A stretch of DNA of 64,000 bases from UBA1494_A sp963973975. GTDB taxonomy: Bacteria; Bacteroidota; Bacteroidia; Flavobacteriales_E; Vicingaceae. Of the stretch, positions 62,286-64,000 are shown piece after piece; the first letter of the stretch is position 1, and each line of letters starts with the position of its first letter. Position numbers and translations under genes: made by a program. The stretch lies in contig CAXBCF010000003.1 in the NCBI GenBank assembly GCA_963973975.1, positions 102,276 to 166,275 on the forward strand, in the 5' to 3' direction. Under the pieces are notes generated by a model, which had not been told where the DNA came from, searched no databases, and saw nothing but the letters and a program-made list of their open reading frames with translations.

Positions 62286-63215
62286 GTGAAGATTTATAAA
62301 GGGATTGATAAATTTGATAAAATTTCAGATGCCGTTGTTACAACAGGTACTTTCGATGGCGTTCATATCGGTCATCAAAGCATTATCTCTAGATTAAATG
62401 AAGTAGCAAAGAAAGTTAAAGGAGAAAGCGTTATCCTTACTTTTTACCCACATCCACGCATGGTTTTACAAGAAGATTGCGATTTGAAATTAATCACTAC
62501 GATTGAGGAAAAGATTGAGTTACTTCGAAAAACAGGATTAGATCATTTAATTATTCATCCATTCACTAAAGATTTTTCTAGAACAACTTCATTGGAGTTT
62601 GTGCGAAATATTTTGGTTGAGAAAATTGGTACCCAAAGACTGGTCATAGGATACGACCATCATTTTGGTAGAAATAGAGAAGGCTCTTTCGAACACCTTA
62701 AAGAGTTTAGTTCGCTTTATGGATTTGAGGTGGAAGAAATTTCTGCAAAAGACATTGATGATGTAAATGTGAGTTCTACAAAAATTAGAAAGGCTTTGTT
62801 GGATGGAGATGTGAAAACTGCAACAACTTATTTGGGACATAATTTTCAGTTAACAGGAGTTGTGGTTCATGGCAACAAGGTAGGGCGTGAATTGGGCTAT
62901 CCAACTGCCAATATCGATATCCAAAATGAATATAAATTAATTCCTGCTGAGGGAATTTACGCTGTAAAAGTGAGATTGAATAATCAAAAATACCGCGGAA
63001 TGTTAAACATTGGTAGGCGACCTACAATAAATTCAGGTAACGGGCAACTCTCAATTGAAGTGAATATTTTTGACTTTAACCAGGATATTTATGGTCAGGC
63101 GATTCAGTTGGAACTAATTCAACGAATTCGAGATGAAAAGAAATTTAACAGCAAAGAAGAACTTATTGCTGAAATGAAAAAAGACAAAGTGAAATGCGAA
63201 AGAATTTTATCTTAA
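62286..63215 (+). CDS. ribF: Bifunctional riboflavin kinase / FAD synthetase
   Basis: The N-terminal adenylyltransferase domain (about 1-185) has VTTGTFDGVHIGHQSII, VIGYDHHFGRNREGSFEHL and VSSTKIRKALLDGDV. The C-terminal kinase domain (about 190-309) has GNKVGRELGYPTANI and GMLNIGRRPT. It makes FMN and FAD. The start is GTG at 62286. The last 22 bases overlap the start of the next gene, a strong sign of coupled translation with an LRR protein. Confidence 0.96.
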   Translation: MKIYKGIDKFDKISDAVVTTGTFDGVHIGHQSIISRLNEVAKKVKGESVILTFYPHPRMVLQEDCDLKLITTIEEKIELLRKTGLDHLIIHPFTKDFSRTTSLEFVRNILVEKIGTQRLVIGYDHHFGRNREGSFEHLKEFSSLYGFEVEEISAKDIDDVNVSSTKIRKALLDGDVKTATTYLGHNFQLTGVVVHGNKVGRELGYPTANIDIQNEYKLIPAEGIYAVKVRLNNQKYRGMLNIGRRPTINSGNGQLSIEVNIFDFNQDIYGQAIQLELIQRIRDEKKFNSKEELIAEMKKDKVKCERILS

Positions 63216-63784
63216 TAGTTGTTTTTCTTCTGTTAGTACCATTATCCATTAATGCACAAAGCAAGGGAGATTTTGATTATGTTTTTACTTCTCTTTCTGC
63301 AGCAAATGAAAACCCCGATATGGTTTATCATTTAGATTTGAGTAAAGGTAAATTGACGGATTTACCCGAAGAACTCAACAACTTTTCTAATTTGATAACA
63401 TTGGATTTGAGCAAAAATAAAATTTCCCTTCTGTCACCTTTATTAGGCACTTTGACAAATCTAGAGGAATTAAATCTTTCAAAAAATGATTTTTCAATTA
63501 TTCCTTTCAATATTAATGAGCTAAAGAAGCTCCGAAAGCTGGATTTAAGTAAAAATAATATTCGGGAAATTCCTGAGGAAATGGCTCAAATGAAAAGTCT
63601 TCGTGATTTAAATTTAAAGCAAAACAACTTAAAAAAAATCCCTAAAGAAATTGAGGCGCTTCAAGACTTGAAAACACTCAACCTTCAGGGAAATCCTTTG
63701 CCAACTAACATAGAAGAACAGTTGAAGGATTGGTTACCAACTACCAATATCCTTTTTACTTCATCTTGTCGTTGTGGGTTTTAA
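63194..63784 (+). CDS. Secreted leucine-rich-repeat protein, paralogue of 3061-3993
   Basis: A signal peptide (MRKNFILIVVFLLLVPLSIN, then AQ) precedes about five LRR units of L..L.LS.N....LP type between residues 45 and 180 (ELNNFSNLITLDLSKNKI, LTNLEELNLSKNDFSIIP), ending TSSCRCGF. The start lies inside the ribF frame (22-base overlap). It shares the architecture of the LRR protein at 3061 but is 114 residues shorter. Function unknown. Confidence 0.88.
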   Translation: MRKNFILIVVFLLLVPLSINAQSKGDFDYVFTSLSAANENPDMVYHLDLSKGKLTDLPEELNNFSNLITLDLSKNKISLLSPLLGTLTNLEELNLSKNDFSIIPFNINELKKLRKLDLSKNNIREIPEEMAQMKSLRDLNLKQNNLKKIPKEIEALQDLKTLNLQGNPLPTNIEEQLKDWLPTTNILFTSSCRCGF

Positions 63785-63999
63785 AACTTCAAATTCAAAC
63801 TCACTAAATAGTTTCTAAAAGCCTGAGGATAAACAAAGTTTTCAGTAATTGTTTCTCCAAAAATATAAGAGTAGGTATACCCGTTTGAAGCATAGTTTTC
63901 ACTAAAAACATTGTTGACTAATAAACGAATTGTCGCCTCTTTAATCAACTTTGAAGGAATTTTGTAAGACAATCGAACATCATTAACAAAATAAGCATC
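63781..63999 (-). CDS. C-terminal end of a TonB-dependent receptor (partial)
   Basis: The frame is open to the right edge. The visible 72 residues read as the last strands of a TonB-dependent outer-membrane receptor: AYFVNDVRLSYKIPSKL, the typical LLVNNVFSENY strand, and a terminal strand RNYLVSLNLKF with C-terminal Phe. The substrate cannot be inferred from this fragment. The stop codon overlaps the end of the LRR gene by a few bases on the opposite strand. Confidence 0.85.
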   Translation of the reverse strand, partial: DAYFVNDVRLSYKIPSKLIKEATIRLLVNNVFSENYASNGYTYSYIFGETITENFVYPQAFRNYLVSLNLKF

Positions 64000-64000
64000 T

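Noticed and set aside
1..64000. tRNA, rRNA, CRISPR array, prophage or insertion sequence
   Set aside because: No cloverleaf with a recognisable T-arm motif, no rRNA-conserved stretch, no regularly spaced direct repeats with unique spacers and no transposase, integrase or phage structural gene was found by reading both strands.

Overview
The window is 64 kb of an AT-rich Bacteroidota chromosome, most likely from the Flavobacteriales (Crocinitomicaceae/Cryomorphaceae-like). Evidence: proteins ending in type IX secretion (T9SS) sorting domains of type A (1-2981, 16217-17785, 48538-51057) and type B/CHU_C (4156-5538); gliding genes gldB and gldC; a TonB-receptor-like barrel plus the tail of another receptor; atpD-atpC as a separate pair; a DUF3098 gene after ftsX; and promoter elements of the Bacteroidota form TAnnTTTG close to start codons. 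No rRNA, tRNA, CRISPR array, prophage or insertion sequence was found.

Layout. 0-9.5 kb: secreted and surface proteins (PhoX-like phosphatase, leucine-rich-repeat protein, CHU_C adhesin-like protein, TonB-receptor-like barrel with a problematic start, Cys-rich secreted protein, small HTH regulator). 9.5-13 kb: biotin carrier protein and an M1 aminopeptidase lipoprotein. 13-18 kb: an ECF sigma factor overlapping a gene for a protein that seems to span both membranes (anti-sigma-like N-terminus, one TM helix, long linker, barrel-like C-terminus), then a Cys-rich secreted protein and a T9SS cargo protein. 18-24 kb: rnhA, lipB, hsp20, an RHH/MazF toxin-antitoxin pair, lipA. 24-34 kb: marC-like, nadE, PorT-like, gldB-gldC, ftsX-DUF3098-truB-queA-ispD, and a half-length aldehyde dehydrogenase. 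34-43 kb: SulP transporter, mannose-1-phosphate guanylyltransferase, SprT-like protein, feoAB, an unlisted 55-residue lipoprotein, and B12-dependent ribonucleotide reductase. 43-48 kb: haem cluster hemA-hemC (fused), hemD, hemB, then an MscS channel. 48-56 kb: T9SS propeller protein, type II NADH dehydrogenase followed by an orphan duplicate T9SS tail, an arsS pair, and a GxxExxY protein beside MITE-like inverted repeats. 56-64 kb: zinc metalloprotease, PEMT/ICMT-like methyltransferase, atpC/atpD, ribF overlapping a second LRR protein, and a TonB-receptor tail.

The most interesting system is the envelope-stress-like module at 13.0-16.2 kb. The region before the sigma gene and the region before the Cys-rich secreted gene share an identical 14-base block followed, at exactly the same 13-base spacing, by TCTT. 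This fits an autoregulated ECF promoter pair and makes the Cys-rich protein a predicted regulon member. The sigma/trans-envelope anti-sigma arrangement resembles the dual membrane-spanning anti-sigma factors described in Bacteroides. Other notable points are the HemA-HemC fusion, the orphan T9SS tail, three 13-base-spaced operator repeats before the toxin-antitoxin pair, and a GC-elevated structured intergenic element at about 17.87-18.06 kb.
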